The notes under the pieces were generated by a model. The model saw only the letters and a list, made by a program, of their open reading frames with translations, was not told the DNA's origin and ran no database searches. Position numbers and translations under genes: made by a program. From CAZUTO01 sp964623085 (lineage in GTDB: Bacteria > Pseudomonadota > Gammaproteobacteria > Pseudomonadales > GM7GCV1), in NCBI GenBank assembly GCA_964623085.1, contig CAZUTO010000007.1, forward strand, positions 7,735 through 71,734: a stretch of 64,000 nt of DNA, read 5' to 3'. This document shows positions 1 to 8,674 of this stretch, in pieces. Within the stretch, counting starts at the first letter, position 1, and the number at the start of each line of letters is the position of its first letter.

Positions 1-406
1 ATACGTCGGGCAACAGCACGGCGAAAGGGGCGTTGGCAATGTTGTTTTTTGCGCAAAGCACGGCATGCCCTAATCCTTTGGCGCTAGGCTGCCTAACCGA
101 AGTGATAGTTACCGAGGGCGGCACAATATCGCGAACACTGTCGAGGATCGCTGTTTTACCCTTTTTTTCGAGTTGGTGTTCTAATTCAAAGTTGGCATCA
201 AAGTGATTTTCAATGGATTCTTTTCCTGCGCGGGTAACAAGAACGATTTCTTCAATACCTGCCGCAACCGCTTCTTCGATGACATATTGAATAACAGGCT
301 TGTCGGCCACCGGCATCATTTCTTTGGGGATGGCTTTGCTTGCGGGCAATACTCTTGTTCCTAGCCCAGCGACAGGAATAATGGCTGTTTTTACTTGGTT
401 GGACAT
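1..406 (-). CDS. galU: UTP-glucose-1-phosphate uridylyltransferase, N-terminal part (cut by window edge)
   Basis: Makes UDP-glucose from UTP and glucose-1-phosphate in the cytoplasm, for polysaccharide and envelope synthesis. Reading back from an ATG at 406, 135 codons are open to the window edge. They begin [18 protein letters not shown], contain the nucleotidyltransferase loop [17 protein letters not shown], and reach LLPDV, the nucleotide/metal-binding Asp region of GalU. The family is about 280-300 residues, so roughly the C-terminal half lies outside the window. It is downstream of manB on the same strand with a 35-bp gap, so the two are probably cotranscribed and together supply nucleotide-sugar precursors. 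The truncation is only the window boundary; no frame break is visible. Confidence 0.95.
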   Translation of the reverse strand, partial: MSNQVKTAIIPVAGLGTRVLPASKAIPKEMMPVADKPVIQYVIEEAVAAGIEEIVLVTRAGKESIENHFDANFELEHQLEKKGKTAILDSVRDIVPPSVTITSVRQPSAKGLGHAVLCAKNNIANAPFAVLLPDV

Positions 407-441
407 TTCAACAGGTTTCCTTGTTTCGCTACTGTTTTAAT

Positions 442-1782
442 CTAGCTCTGTATTAGTGTTTTTAGTTCTTCAGTCGCTTCGGCCAAAAGTTCGCTGTCCC
501 CTATAGTCTCAATATTGAGCCTAAGTAATGGTTCAGTATTCGATGCGCGTAGATTAAAACGCCAGTTGCCAAAATTCATGCTAATGCCGTCGGTTTTGTC
601 GACTTCTTCAGCTTTTGGTTCGTATGTTTTCAAAATACGAGCGATGACCTTCTTGGCGTCATCTACCCGAAAATTGATTTCGCCACTGCAAGGGTACGCG
701 GACATTCTTTCGTCTACTAATGCCTTCATGGTTTGGCCGGACACGGACATCAGTTCAGTGATAAGCAGCCAAGGAATCATGCCGCTATCGCAGTACGAGA
801 ATTCACGAAAGTAATGATGAGCGCTCATTTCGCCGCCGTAGATGGCATCTTGTTCGCGCATTATCTCTTTAATGAATGCGTGACCACACTTGGACATTAC
901 TGGTTTGCCGCCGGCTTGATTGGTTTGTTCAACAGTATTCCAAACAAGTCGTGGGTCGTGAATGATTTTTCCACCAGGGTTCTTAGCGAGAATCGTTTCT
1001 GCCAAAAGTCCTACCAAATAGTAGCCTTCGATAAATCGACCATCTGCGTCGAAAAAGAAACAGCGGTCAAAATCACCATCCCAAGCTAGTCCCAAATCAG
1101 CTCCATGTGCCGTTACGGCCTCAGCAGTCGCTTTTTGGTTTTCTAACAACAGTGGATTGGGCACGCCATTTGGAAAATCTCCATTTGGCTCTTCATTGAT
1201 GTAGATAAACTCAAAAGGCAGATGCGGCGCTATTTCTTTTAGTGCAATACCTGCGCCGCCATTGCCTGGATCGACAACAATTTTCATCGGTTTCAAATTG
1301 TTGAGATTGATATAGCTGAGCAAGTGTTCGATATAAGCTTGCTTATCTGGTGAGTTGGTCACCGTGCCAACTGTGTTTGATTCGGGGAAGTTTCCGCTTT
1401 CAACCAAGGCTTTAATGTCTTGAAGGCCAGTATCATCGCTGATCGGCTTTGCCTCCGGGCCGACGAGTTTCATCCCGTTGTGCCCCTTGGGGTTGTGGCT
1501 TGCAGTGACCATGATGCCGCCGTCTAACTTGTGATGGAAAGTCGCAAAGTAGACTTCTTCTGTGCCACAGAGCCCAATGTTAAAGACGTCAGTCCCGCTT
1601 TCTGTTAGTCCGCGCGAAAGAGCTTCGGTGATAGCGATACTCTCGTTACGAATATCGTAGCCCACAGCGACTGTTCCCGGTTGGTATAGCGCTGCATAGG
1701 CTCTGCCGATTTTATAGGCGATATCTTCGTTTAAATCTTCAGGGACTTTTCCACGAAGATCGTAGGCTTTGAATAGGCTCAT
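442..1782 (-). CDS. manB: phosphomannomutase/phosphoglucomutase
   Basis: Interconverts hexose 6-phosphates and 1-phosphates (mannose and probably glucose) in the cytoplasm, feeding GDP-mannose and UDP-glucose synthesis. The 446-residue protein is full length for the family and, from memory, closely resembles E. coli CpsG/ManB over its whole length. The phosphoserine loop TASHNP puts the catalytic Ser at residue 95. The metal-binding loop DGDFDR is at 235-240, the sugar-binding GEMSAHHY lies near 320, and the phosphate-binding RASNTEP is near the C-terminus. It lies directly upstream of galU, which fits a sugar-nucleotide pair. Whether mannose or glucose is the main substrate cannot be settled from sequence; algC or cpsG would be equally defensible names. 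Confidence 0.93.
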   Translation of the reverse strand: MSLFKAYDLRGKVPEDLNEDIAYKIGRAYAALYQPGTVAVGYDIRNESIAITEALSRGLTESGTDVFNIGLCGTEEVYFATFHHKLDGGIMVTASHNPKGHNGMKLVGPEAKPISDDTGLQDIKALVESGNFPESNTVGTVTNSPDKQAYIEHLLSYINLNNLKPMKIVVDPGNGGAGIALKEIAPHLPFEFIYINEEPNGDFPNGVPNPLLLENQKATAEAVTAHGADLGLAWDGDFDRCFFFDADGRFIEGYYLVGLLAETILAKNPGGKIIHDPRLVWNTVEQTNQAGGKPVMSKCGHAFIKEIMREQDAIYGGEMSAHHYFREFSYCDSGMIPWLLITELMSVSGQTMKALVDERMSAYPCSGEINFRVDDAKKVIARILKTYEPKAEEVDKTDGISMNFGNWRFNLRASNTEPLLRLNIETIGDSELLAEATEELKTLIQS

Positions 1783-2040
1783 TCTTGTGCTCTGAATAGG
1801 ACAAATTACAGTCTAGTATTATAAACAGGTTGAGGGCTGGAAAGCGGATGTAAGTCTCGAATTTTATTGCTGGAATGCTTGATTTGAGTGGTCTCCAGCA
1901 ATTCTCTAACTATGAGAGCCTGGTTGCTACTCGTTGGCATAGTCGGTTAGTTCTTGGTGGGATGTTTCGTTGGCCATGTTTTGCAGGATTAACTAGGTCA
2001 AAACATCCTTTAATTAACATGCTGCTTGCGCAGCTAGCGA
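1783..2040. other. intergenic stretch without a supported gene
   Basis: This 258-bp stretch lies between manB and the tRNA-Ser terminator. Short open frames occur on both strands, but they overlap the tRNA or resemble no protein I know. I see no second tRNA, no direct repeat of the tRNA 3' end that would mark an integrated element, and no clear promoter. It should contain the manB promoter on the minus strand. Confidence 0.5.
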
Positions 2041-2068
2041 ATAAAAATCCGCGGGAGGCGGATTTTGT
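2041..2068 (-). terminator. Rho-independent terminator of tRNA-Ser
   Basis: On the minus strand a perfect 9-bp stem AAAATCCGC/GCGGATTTT (arms 2066-2058 and 2052-2044) with loop CTCCC runs directly into TTTTTAT. It starts five bases after the tRNA CCA end, so it should end the tRNA transcript. Confidence 0.88.
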
Positions 2069-2072
2069 TGTA

Positions 2073-2160
2073 TGGCGGTGGGGCAGGGATTCGAACCCTG
2101 GGTACCTCTCGATACGCTGGTTTTCAAGACCAGTGCTTTCGACCACTCAGCCACCCCACC
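2073..2160 (-). tRNA. tRNA-Ser (anticodon UGA)
   Basis: Read on the minus strand, the 88-nt cloverleaf has acceptor arms GGTGGGG/CCCCACC, discriminator G and an encoded CCA (2075-2073). The anticodon arm is CTGGT-CTTGAAA-ACCAG, giving anticodon TGA, which decodes UCA and related serine codons. A long variable arm, GTATCGAGAGGTAC, marks a class II (Ser-type) tRNA. The T arm is CAGGG-TTCGAAT-CCCTG. It has its own promoter upstream and a terminator just downstream, so it is a single-gene unit between rne and manB. Confidence 0.98.
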
Positions 2161-2203
2161 AACATGTTTTGCGGGAAATAATCCCAGTAAAAACGTGACG
2201 GCA

Positions 2204-2231
2204 ATTATAGCGGCGGGTTTTGAGGCCGCAA
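2204..2231 (-). promoter_or_regulatory. sigma-70-type promoter of tRNA-Ser
   Basis: On the minus strand, TTGCGG (2231-2226), a 16-bp spacer and TATAAT (2209-2204) lie between the rne stop and the tRNA. The -10 match is perfect. Transcription would start about 35-40 bases before the mature 5' end, leaving a leader for RNase P to remove. Confidence 0.7.
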
Positions 2232-2250
2232 CTCTAATTGCCTTTTCAAA

Positions 2251-4995
2251 CTAAACTGTTTGAGATTCGTCTGTTTTCTCAGTTGCTGCGGTCTCTGCGG
2301 CTAACCTATTTCTAGGATCATTGGCTGGTCTGCTGAGATCCCGCGGTGTGATTGTTACATCACTTGCCCTGTCGGTATTCAGTGGTTGAGAGACATTAAC
2401 TTCTGCTTTGACAGAGCGCACTTCTGCAGTGACTTGTTTTGCCGAAATACGTGGATCATTAACTGGCCGTGTGTAGGATTCCGGTTTACTAGGAGCAGTT
2501 GTGCTTGCCAAGTCCGTCTCCGAATTCTTCGATGTCGCCGGCAGTTCGCGAGGTTCTTGTTTCCGTGTGGTGACAGGTTCATTCGCAAGCTTCGCTACTT
2601 CCTTTTCCACCTTACTTGCAGGTTGCTTGGGCTCTGGCGCTTCAGCGACGGATGGTTTGGTCTGTGACATTTCAGCTTTTAGCGTTTCTGCTTGTGGTGC
2701 CTCAGATGAAGCCTGCTTAGCCGCTGGTACTTCTGCCACTTCAGCCATGGGTTGATTAGCTTTTGTCGCATCGGAAGCCATGGGTTGTTTCACTGCTTCT
2801 GGTTCAGACTGACTATTTTCAACAGGTCTCTGCTGAGATGACTCATCATTTTTTATTATAGCCGCAGGTGCTAGTGGCGCTGCTGTTTGCAGGACGTCCT
2901 TTCGTTGACGCTGGCGTTTAGGACGATTGTCATCTCTGCCACGGCGTTTTGCTTTTGACGACTGATTGCCTGAGGAGTCTTGTTGCTCTTTCGAATTAGC
3001 CGATTTAGCCGGCTTTCGGTTTTGATTATCTTTAGCTGTTTGAGCGTCTCTATTACCGTCTTTCTTCTCGCTGTCACGAGCTTCTTTTTGGCGTCCAGAT
3101 TCATTCCGGTTACGGTTTCGATTGCGGTTTCGATTGCGGTTTCGATTACGGTTTTGGCTTTGGCCGTCTTTAGATTGCCTATTTTGAGGGCGTTTTCGAT
3201 CTTGTTGTTGCTCTGGCTTCTTCTCTGGCTCAGCGCTTCCTTTTTGGCTAATAAATAATGCCGCGATCGCCGTGATGATGGCCGCTATTTTTGCATATAG
3301 ACCAATCTTCGATTTGCTTGTATCGCTATTGGCATTTTTACTTTCGAGAGAAGTCACCTGTTGGGTGCGATCTCGTTTTGGTGCTGGTTGCGACGGTGCA
3401 ATAGATTGCACTGCAGCCTGTGCAGTTTCTTGCAATGGTGTTGTAAGAACTGGATTGATGTCTGGCGCGATCAGTTCTTCTGGATCATTTACAGAGTAGC
3501 TGGCGACGACTTTTTCACCATCTTGCAGCCGCACTCTGCGGATATTGAAGTGCGGTGTTTGGAGGTCCGGTCTGGGAATGACCAAAATACGCACATTACC
3601 TTGGCGTTTTTCTAAGTCGTATATGTCTTCACGCTTTTCATTTAGCAAGAACGCTGAAATATCCACCGGCACGAAGGCATGGACTTCTTTCGTCGATTCT
3701 TTCTGTGCTTCTTCTTCAACCAACCGCAAAATAGATAGGGCTAGTGAACGAATGCTTCGGATAGTGCCTTGCCCCGAGCAACGTGGACAAGGTTCAAAGA
3801 TAGTCTCTTCAAGCGATGGCCGCAGTCTTTGACGCGACATCTCAAGTAATCCGAATTTAGATATTCTCGCAACTTGTACGCGAGCACGATCAATAGATAG
3901 TGCTTTACGCATACGCTCTTCTACTGCCGCGCGATTTTTTGCGGGTGTCATATCGATAAAGTCTATGACGACCAGCCCGCCTAAATCCCTTACGCGCAAT
4001 TGGCGAGCAATTTCATCCGCTGCCTCTAAGTTGGTATTGAGTGCTGTTTCTTCGATATCGCTACCTTTGGTGGCGCGGGCCGAGTTGATATCGATAGAAA
4101 TCATTGCTTCGGTCATGTCCATGACTACAGAACCACCGGATGGCAGTCTTACTTCGCGTTGAAAAGCAGTCTCAATTTGCCCTTCTATTTGATAGCGATT
4201 AAATAATGGCAGATCGTCATCGTAGTGTTTGATCTTGCTCTTATAGTCGGGCATAACTTTGTTGATGTATTCCATGGCCAACAGATAGGAGGGGTGGTGG
4301 TCAACAATGACCTCTCCAATATTCGGACGCAGGTAGTCTCGAACAGTTCGGATAATGACGTTGTTCTCTGAGAATAAGAAGTGTGGCGTTTTTGCGTCTG
4401 CAGATTCTTTCGTGATAGAAGCCCATAGGTGGAGCAAATAGTCGAGATCCCATTGTAATTCTTCGGTGTCGCGTCCTATTCCCGCAGTACGGACGATAAC
4501 GCCCATGCCTTTAGGTAGTTCGATTGAAGCCATTTCTTCTTTGAGCTGGGTGCGATCTTCGCCTTCGATTTGACGAGAAATTCCGCCTGCTCGAGGGTTG
4601 TTTGGCATCAGAACCATATACCGTCCGGCAAGGCTGATAAACGTGGTCAGCGCTGCTCCTTTATTCCCACGTTCTTCCTTCTCAATTTGAACAATGACCT
4701 CGGTGCCTTCTTTCAGCACCTCGCCAATTTTTGGGCGACCACTACCGCGCTTGCCTTCGATAAAGTACTCGGAGGAAATGTCTTTAAGTGGCAGAAAGCC
4801 ATGGCGCTCCATGCCGTAGTCAACGAAGGCTGCCTCGAGACTAGGTTCGACTCGGGTAATTTTGCCTTTATATATGTTAGATAATTTTTGCTCTTTCCCT
4901 CGGGCTTCGATATCAAGGTCGTAGAGTTTTTGGCCATCGACCAGTGCAACACGAATTTCTTCGGCTTGTCTGGCATTAATGAGCATGCGTTTCAT
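2251..4995 (-). CDS. rne: ribonuclease E
   Basis: Essential single-strand endoribonuclease that starts mRNA decay and processes rRNA and tRNA; it also organises the RNA degradosome at the inner membrane. The 914-residue protein has the full catalytic half: an S1 domain (about 35-125), catalytic Asp302 and Asp345 in SIDIN and VIDFIDM, and the Zn-link CPRC (Cys403, Cys406). A hydrophobic or amphipathic segment at 563-584 is in the place of the E. coli membrane-targeting helix. The rest is low-complexity scaffold: an Arg-Asn repeat at about 615-631, coded by imperfect 12-bp tandem repeats near 3106-3155, basic tracts, and a Pro/Ala/Glu-rich tail. The start at 4995 gives the conserved MKRMLINA. 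Its ribosome-binding site lies in a hairpin (5001-5025). rluC is divergent, as in other Gammaproteobacteria. Confidence 0.97.
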   Translation of the reverse strand: MKRMLINARQAEEIRVALVDGQKLYDLDIEARGKEQKLSNIYKGKITRVEPSLEAAFVDYGMERHGFLPLKDISSEYFIEGKRGSGRPKIGEVLKEGTEVIVQIEKEERGNKGAALTTFISLAGRYMVLMPNNPRAGGISRQIEGEDRTQLKEEMASIELPKGMGVIVRTAGIGRDTEELQWDLDYLLHLWASITKESADAKTPHFLFSENNVIIRTVRDYLRPNIGEVIVDHHPSYLLAMEYINKVMPDYKSKIKHYDDDLPLFNRYQIEGQIETAFQREVRLPSGGSVVMDMTEAMISIDINSARATKGSDIEETALNTNLEAADEIARQLRVRDLGGLVVIDFIDMTPAKNRAAVEERMRKALSIDRARVQVARISKFGLLEMSRQRLRPSLEETIFEPCPRCSGQGTIRSIRSLALSILRLVEEEAQKESTKEVHAFVPVDISAFLLNEKREDIYDLEKRQGNVRILVIPRPDLQTPHFNIRRVRLQDGEKVVASYSVNDPEELIAPDINPVLTTPLQETAQAAVQSIAPSQPAPKRDRTQQVTSLESKNANSDTSKSKIGLYAKIAAIITAIAALFISQKGSAEPEKKPEQQQDRKRPQNRQSKDGQSQNRNRNRNRNRNRNRNRNESGRQKEARDSEKKDGNRDAQTAKDNQNRKPAKSANSKEQQDSSGNQSSKAKRRGRDDNRPKRQRQRKDVLQTAAPLAPAAIIKNDESSQQRPVENSQSEPEAVKQPMASDATKANQPMAEVAEVPAAKQASSEAPQAETLKAEMSQTKPSVAEAPEPKQPASKVEKEVAKLANEPVTTRKQEPRELPATSKNSETDLASTTAPSKPESYTRPVNDPRISAKQVTAEVRSVKAEVNVSQPLNTDRASDVTITPRDLSRPANDPRNRLAAETAATEKTDESQTV

Positions 4996-5563
4996 ATGAT
5001 TCTCTCAAGTTTTGGCTTTGAGAGAGCGCTGAATTGGCTCGAATGAGCACAGATTGATAATGTTGTGCGAGGCTAACGGCACTCGCTTTGCATGCATTTA
5101 TAGCAGGCAGTATCTATTCAACAGCGAATATATCCATCTATCTATATTCTATATTGCGAATATTTTTCGCAACGTTTTGGCTTAAAAGTTAACCGAGTTC
5201 TAAAAACAGTAAAGTCAGTGTGTCTATCGTTCTAAGCAATGTTATTCGCTATTTTATTATCAATTTGTTTTGCAATTTATTCCAACCAATCCATTCGGAC
5301 TTTTCTTCTTTCTGGTTAGAATGTGGTATTCAGCACTCTTTCAGAGCGTTGTTTTAGTAAGCGCTCATCTTTTCGAGCACTTCCAGCAAAATTTTATGGA
5401 CTAGCCACCAACAAAAGTAACGGGCTTTGAGTCCTCTTTATCAAGCGAAGTGCTGTGCTTTCACAGCCGTCGCCGCGCCACTATAGCAAATGCTTATAAC
5501 TTGCTCAAACTAAAACATTTTTTCTGGTAACTTGCGCGCTATTACAACTTTTGTGGTGTTTAG
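4996..5563. other. divergent rne/rluC regulatory gap
   Basis: This 568-bp AT-rich gap separates the divergent rne and rluC genes. It must hold both promoters and the rne 5' leader, which in E. coli is long and mediates autoregulation by RNase E. The clearest structure is the hairpin at the rne start, listed separately. I see no supported gene; a 26-codon open frame at 5239-5319 has no convincing ribosome-binding site. Confidence 0.6.
5001..5025 (-). promoter_or_regulatory. hairpin covering the rne ribosome-binding site
   Basis: In the rne mRNA, TCTCTCAA (5025-5018) pairs perfectly with TTGAGAGA (5008-5001) around a 9-nt loop. The 3' arm contains GAGAGA, the only plausible Shine-Dalgarno element, and ends five bases before the ATG at 4995. 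Pairing would hide the site, so translation could depend on opening or cleaving the stem. A role in rne autoregulation is inference. Confidence 0.6.
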
Positions 5564-6505
5564 ATGACCTCGGACTCGAAGGTAAAACTGGTAGCGATTG
5601 ATCGGGACGATGAAGGGCAGCGTCTCGACAATTTTCTCATGCGTAAGTTAAAAGGTGTGCCTAAGTCCCGAATTTATCGATTGCTCAGAAAAGGGGAGGT
5701 GCGGCTTAACAAAAAACGCTGTAAGCCAAGTGATCGCTTGTCCGATGGTGATGTGGTACGAATACCGCCCGTTCGTGTGGCGACGGATTCGGAGCCAGCA
5801 ATACCTAGCCAAAACCTACAGTCCTTATTGAAGCAGGCAATCTTATTTGAAGATGATGCGCTGCTTGTATTGAATAAACCGAGTGGGTTGGCGGTTCATG
5901 GTGGAAGTGGGCTTTCTATCGGATTGATCGAGAGTCTGAGGGCGATGCGGCCGGACAAAGAATACATGGAACTCGTCCATCGTCTTGATCGCGAGACTTC
6001 GGGGTGTTTGATGATTGCCCGGTCTAGAAAAGCCTTAGTTGCTTTGCATGCGGCATTGCGAGAAGGTTCGGTGCACAAAGAATACCTAGCATTGGCTGAG
6101 GGTAAATGGCCTGCTAGCCTGAAGACCGTCGATGCGCCCTTGCGGAAAAACCAGTTTAATTCTGGTGAGCGCATGGTTCGTGTAGAACAGGATGGCAAGC
6201 AAGCAATTACGCACTTTTCTGTCGAGCAACGATTTGATGGCGCAACTTTGGTTAAAGCTGTGCTCGAGACAGGTAGAACCCATCAGATTAGGGTGCATGC
6301 TCAGGTTTCTGGGCACCCGCTTGTTGGTGATGAGAAATATGGTGATCGAGAGCGACGTTCTTACTATAAAAGTAAAGGATTGAAGCGTTTGTTTCTGCAT
6401 GCGGCATTGCTAGAGTTTGACCATCCCATTTCTAGAGAACGAATCTCCGTTGAAGCGCCCTTGCCGGAAGAACTGACGAATTTGTTAAATAACTTGGAAA
6501 ATTGA
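5564..6505 (+). CDS. rluC: 23S rRNA pseudouridine synthase RluC
   Basis: Isomerises specific uridines of 23S rRNA (positions 955, 2504 and 2580 in E. coli) to pseudouridine. The 313-residue protein has an N-terminal S4-like RNA-binding domain (about 18-80, with RIYRLLRKGEVRLN) and the RluA-family catalytic domain. The motif HRLDRETSG at 139-147 makes Asp142 the catalytic residue, and GRTHQIRVH is the conserved second motif. Divergence from rne is the standard arrangement and supports rluC over rluA or rluD. The downstream phosphatase gene overlaps its stop codon, so the two are translationally coupled. Confidence 0.95.
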   Translation: MTSDSKVKLVAIDRDDEGQRLDNFLMRKLKGVPKSRIYRLLRKGEVRLNKKRCKPSDRLSDGDVVRIPPVRVATDSEPAIPSQNLQSLLKQAILFEDDALLVLNKPSGLAVHGGSGLSIGLIESLRAMRPDKEYMELVHRLDRETSGCLMIARSRKALVALHAALREGSVHKEYLALAEGKWPASLKTVDAPLRKNQFNSGERMVRVEQDGKQAITHFSVEQRFDGATLVKAVLETGRTHQIRVHAQVSGHPLVGDEKYGDRERRSYYKSKGLKRLFLHAALLEFDHPISRERISVEAPLPEELTNLLNNLEN

Positions 6506-7149
6506 TGCTATATATTTTTGATTGGGATGGCACACTGAGCAATTCATTAGAGCGAATTGTGGTGTCGATGGAGCGCGCTTTTATTGATGCAAATAAGGCT
6601 GTTCCCGATGCAGAGGCGCGAAAATCCGTTATTGGTTTGAGCCTAGAGAATGCTTTTTCTGAATTACATCCTGGTGCAGATGCGGTGCTTCTTGAAAGAT
6701 TGACAGGATATTACCGCGGGCACTATTTGGATCTGGATGCCGAAATTCCGTCACCTTTATTTGATGGGGCAATGGATCTTTTAGAAGCCCTAAAGCAACA
6801 AGGTCATCAGCTCGCAGTGGCAACCGGTAAAAGTCGTCGGGGCCTTGATCGCATTCTGTCTCATATGGAATTGCACAACTTCTTTGACGCGAGTCGCTGC
6901 GCTGATGAGACTAGATCTAAACCGCATCCGCAAATGTTGGAAGAGATTCTTGGTGAAACATCGGTTCGCGCATCAGACGCTTTAATGGTTGGCGATACCG
7001 ACTTTGATATCTTAATGGCAAAGCATGCAAGTATGGGGTCGATAGCTGTCACCTACGGTGCGCACTCGCACGAGCGGTTAGCCAAGTCCAATCCGGACAG
7101 AATGATTGATCAGCTCTCAGAACTCTTGGAGCCGATGTTGGTAGAATAG
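6505..7149 (+). CDS. HAD-superfamily phosphatase (Gph/PA2974-like)
   Basis: Cytoplasmic phosphohydrolase; the exact substrate is unknown and phosphoglycolate is only one possibility. The 214-residue protein carries the HAD motifs: nucleophile and acid Asp6/Asp8 in FDWDGT, a Thr in VATGKSRRG, a Lys in SKPHPQM and the acidic pair in VGDTDFD. A helical cap domain lies between the first two motifs. I start it at the ATG at 6505, which shares a TGATG overlap with the rluC stop; a TTG one codon earlier is less likely. Its 3' end overlaps the convergent maf gene by 40 bp. In Pseudomonas a sppA protease gene follows here; it is absent. Confidence 0.88.
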   Translation: MLYIFDWDGTLSNSLERIVVSMERAFIDANKAVPDAEARKSVIGLSLENAFSELHPGADAVLLERLTGYYRGHYLDLDAEIPSPLFDGAMDLLEALKQQGHQLAVATGKSRRGLDRILSHMELHNFFDASRCADETRSKPHPQMLEEILGETSVRASDALMVGDTDFDILMAKHASMGSIAVTYGAHSHERLAKSNPDRMIDQLSELLEPMLVE

Positions 7150-7733
7150 GTGTTGCGGGAATAACAGTCGAATCCTTGGTCGCGCAGAGTCTGGCTCAGC
7201 TGAATCAGCGGTAATCCGATGATTGCTGTGGGGTCTTCAGTCTTGATGGCATGAAATAGGCTAATGCCAAGCCCTTCGGCTTTAAAACTACCTGCACAAT
7301 CATAGGGCTGTTCGATACGGAGATAATTCTCGATTTCTAATAGATTGAGAATTCTAAATTCAACGACAGTCTTGTCAGTGAATTGCTCGCTTTGTCCATC
7401 GGGTGAGATTAGGCAAACAGAGGTATAAAATTCAACACGGTTCCCTGAATACGCTTGTAAATCTTCCACGGCATGTGCATGTGATAGTGGTTTGGAAACT
7501 AATGTGTCGCGATTTTGAGCGCATTGGTCTGCGCCGATAATCCAGCAACCCTTCTTTAGCTTCGCGAGTTTTACTGCTTTTTGATGCGCTAATCTTTTTG
7601 CCAGCGTGGGTGCGTCTTCGTCTCTATGGGGAGACTCATCGATATCCGCCGACTCTGCCTCAAATTTCAAATTTAACCGCTGAAATAACTGCTGTTTGTA
7701 TTTCGAATTAGTCGCAAGGATGATGTTTTGCAT
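7110..7733 (-). CDS. yceF: Maf-family nucleotide pyrophosphatase (YceF type)
   Basis: House-cleaning enzyme that hydrolyses non-canonical nucleoside triphosphates; E. coli YceF prefers m7GTP. The 207-residue protein shows the Maf signatures: N-terminal ILATNSKYKQQL, DESPHRDEDAP, IIGADQ with the catalytic Asp, and KPLSHAHA. The ending DCAGSFKAEGLGISLF matches the family's C-terminal half. Position just upstream of and divergent from yceD-rpmF-plsX supports the YceF type rather than YhdE. The last 40 bp overlap the convergent HAD phosphatase, so the two 3' ends are antisense to each other. Confidence 0.9.
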   Translation of the reverse strand: MQNIILATNSKYKQQLFQRLNLKFEAESADIDESPHRDEDAPTLAKRLAHQKAVKLAKLKKGCWIIGADQCAQNRDTLVSKPLSHAHAVEDLQAYSGNRVEFYTSVCLISPDGQSEQFTDKTVVEFRILNLLEIENYLRIEQPYDCAGSFKAEGLGISLFHAIKTEDPTAIIGLPLIQLSQTLRDQGFDCYSRNTYSTNIGSKSSES

Positions 7734-7819
7734 GAGGTATGTCAGCTTTATAATTGTTTTTATTTAGTTTTTTATTATTGAGACGAGTTATTTGTGATCC
7801 TGTATTAAAGGAAAAATCT

Positions 7820-7848
7820 TTGACAGTTTAGTGACGTATAACTATTAT
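7820..7848 (+). promoter_or_regulatory. consensus sigma-70 promoter of yceD-rpmF-plsX-fab
   Basis: A perfect -35 TTGACA (7820-7825), a 17-bp spacer and TATTAT (7843-7848) lie 31 bp before the yceD ATG. The bases after the -10, GGCGCGCCC, form a GC-rich discriminator of the kind found in stringently controlled ribosomal promoters. That fits a transcript carrying rpmF and lipid genes. Regulation by ppGpp is inference. Confidence 0.82.
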
Positions 7849-7878
7849 GGCGCGCCCTGATTGCTCCGGTGCTGGATT

Positions 7879-8385
7879 ATGCTTCCAAAGATGATCGACC
7901 CGCGTCGAATCGCGGATCAGGATAGTGAGTACCAAACTAGCATGCAAGCAAGTTTATTGCCGCGGTTGACCGAGGCAGTAGATGCCATTGACGAAGAAAT
8001 AGCAGTTGATCTGCGATTCTTCCGCAACGAGCAAGGTCGAGTGTGTGTGAAAGGGGAGGCTTCTACCCGCGTCGACATGCGATGTCAGCGGTGTTTGAAG
8101 GTATCTGACCAACTATTGTTGGCCTCTATAGATTTGATCATTGTTTTTAGTGATGATCAGGCCAAATCACTGCCCAAAGAGCTAGATGCATGGGTGGTGG
8201 ATGGTACAGCCGATTTGCACGGACTCATTGAGGACGAATTGCTATTGGCTATGCCTATAGTTGCGTATCACTCAGGCACAGATTGCAGTATTCCAGATGA
8301 ATACATTGCGCGGGAACAGGATAAAACTATAGGAAGGCAATCGCCTTTTGAAAAGTTGAAGGATCTAACCGGAAAAACCGATTAG
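7879..8385 (+). CDS. yceD: 23S rRNA accumulation protein YceD (DUF177)
   Basis: Conserved small protein needed for normal 23S rRNA levels in E. coli; the molecular mechanism is not established. I start it at the ATG at 7879, giving 168 residues beginning MLPKMIDPRRIADQ, which aligns with the family N-terminus. An in-frame TTG at 7861 lies only a few bases past the predicted transcription start, so it is less likely. The DUF177 signature MRCQRCLK supplies two cysteines, and DLHGLIEDELLLAMPIV is the conserved acidic block. rpmF follows after 36 bp, the near-universal yceD-rpmF pairing. Confidence 0.92.
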   Translation: MLPKMIDPRRIADQDSEYQTSMQASLLPRLTEAVDAIDEEIAVDLRFFRNEQGRVCVKGEASTRVDMRCQRCLKVSDQLLLASIDLIIVFSDDQAKSLPKELDAWVVDGTADLHGLIEDELLLAMPIVAYHSGTDCSIPDEYIAREQDKTIGRQSPFEKLKDLTGKTD

Positions 8386-8421
8386 AGATGAATAAGACAT
8401 TGATATACAGGTGGAGAACAC

Positions 8422-8625
8422 ATGGCTGTTCAAAAAAGTAAAAAAACACGCTCTCGTCGAGGAATGCGTCGCTCTCATGATGCATTGGGTACAGCAACCT
8501 TATCGACGGACGCTGTAACCGGTGAAAGACATCTGCGTCACCATGTTACTGCTGACGGCTTTTATCGCGGTAAGAAAGTGATCGATCTCGGCGACGGCGA
8601 AGTGGCAGAGGTAGACGAAGAGTAA
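8422..8625 (+). CDS. rpmF: 50S ribosomal protein L32
   Basis: Component of the large ribosomal subunit near the peptidyl transferase centre. The 67-residue protein begins [20 protein letters not shown], the L32 signature, followed by [14 protein letters not shown]. It has no cysteines, so it is the zinc-free form. Its C-terminus is about ten residues longer than in E. coli and acidic ([13 protein letters not shown]). A good Shine-Dalgarno, GGTGGAG, precedes the ATG. It lies between yceD and plsX, linking ribosome and phospholipid synthesis in one transcript. Confidence 0.97.
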   Translation: MAVQKSKKTRSRRGMRRSHDALGTATLSTDAVTGERHLRHHVTADGFYRGKKVIDLGDGEVAEVDEE

Positions 8626-8674
8626 ACGCGCTCTCTGCTTTTTTGGCAGTTCTGCCAACACCAAATTCGCCGAT

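Noticed and set aside
2041..2160. tRNA-Ser as an attachment site of an integrated element
   Set aside because: No integrase gene and no second copy of the tRNA 3' end is seen within the window; flanking genes are housekeeping.
3104..3157. Short tandem repeats as a CRISPR array
   Set aside because: The units are contiguous, 12 bp long, in frame in rne, and have no spacers.
5239..5319. 26-codon hydrophobic open frame in the rne/rluC gap (MLFAILLSICFAIYS...)
   Set aside because: No ribosome-binding site precedes it, and AT-rich DNA often gives short Leu/Ile/Phe-rich frames.
8435..8455. A-rich slippery-looking runs in rpmF and holB as frameshift sites
   Set aside because: They have no phased heptamer with downstream stem and no sensible alternative-frame product.
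8643..8658. Inverted repeat TTGGCAG/CTGCCAA between rpmF and plsX as a terminator
   Set aside because: The T run lies before the stem, not after it, and the genes on both sides belong to one conserved operon.
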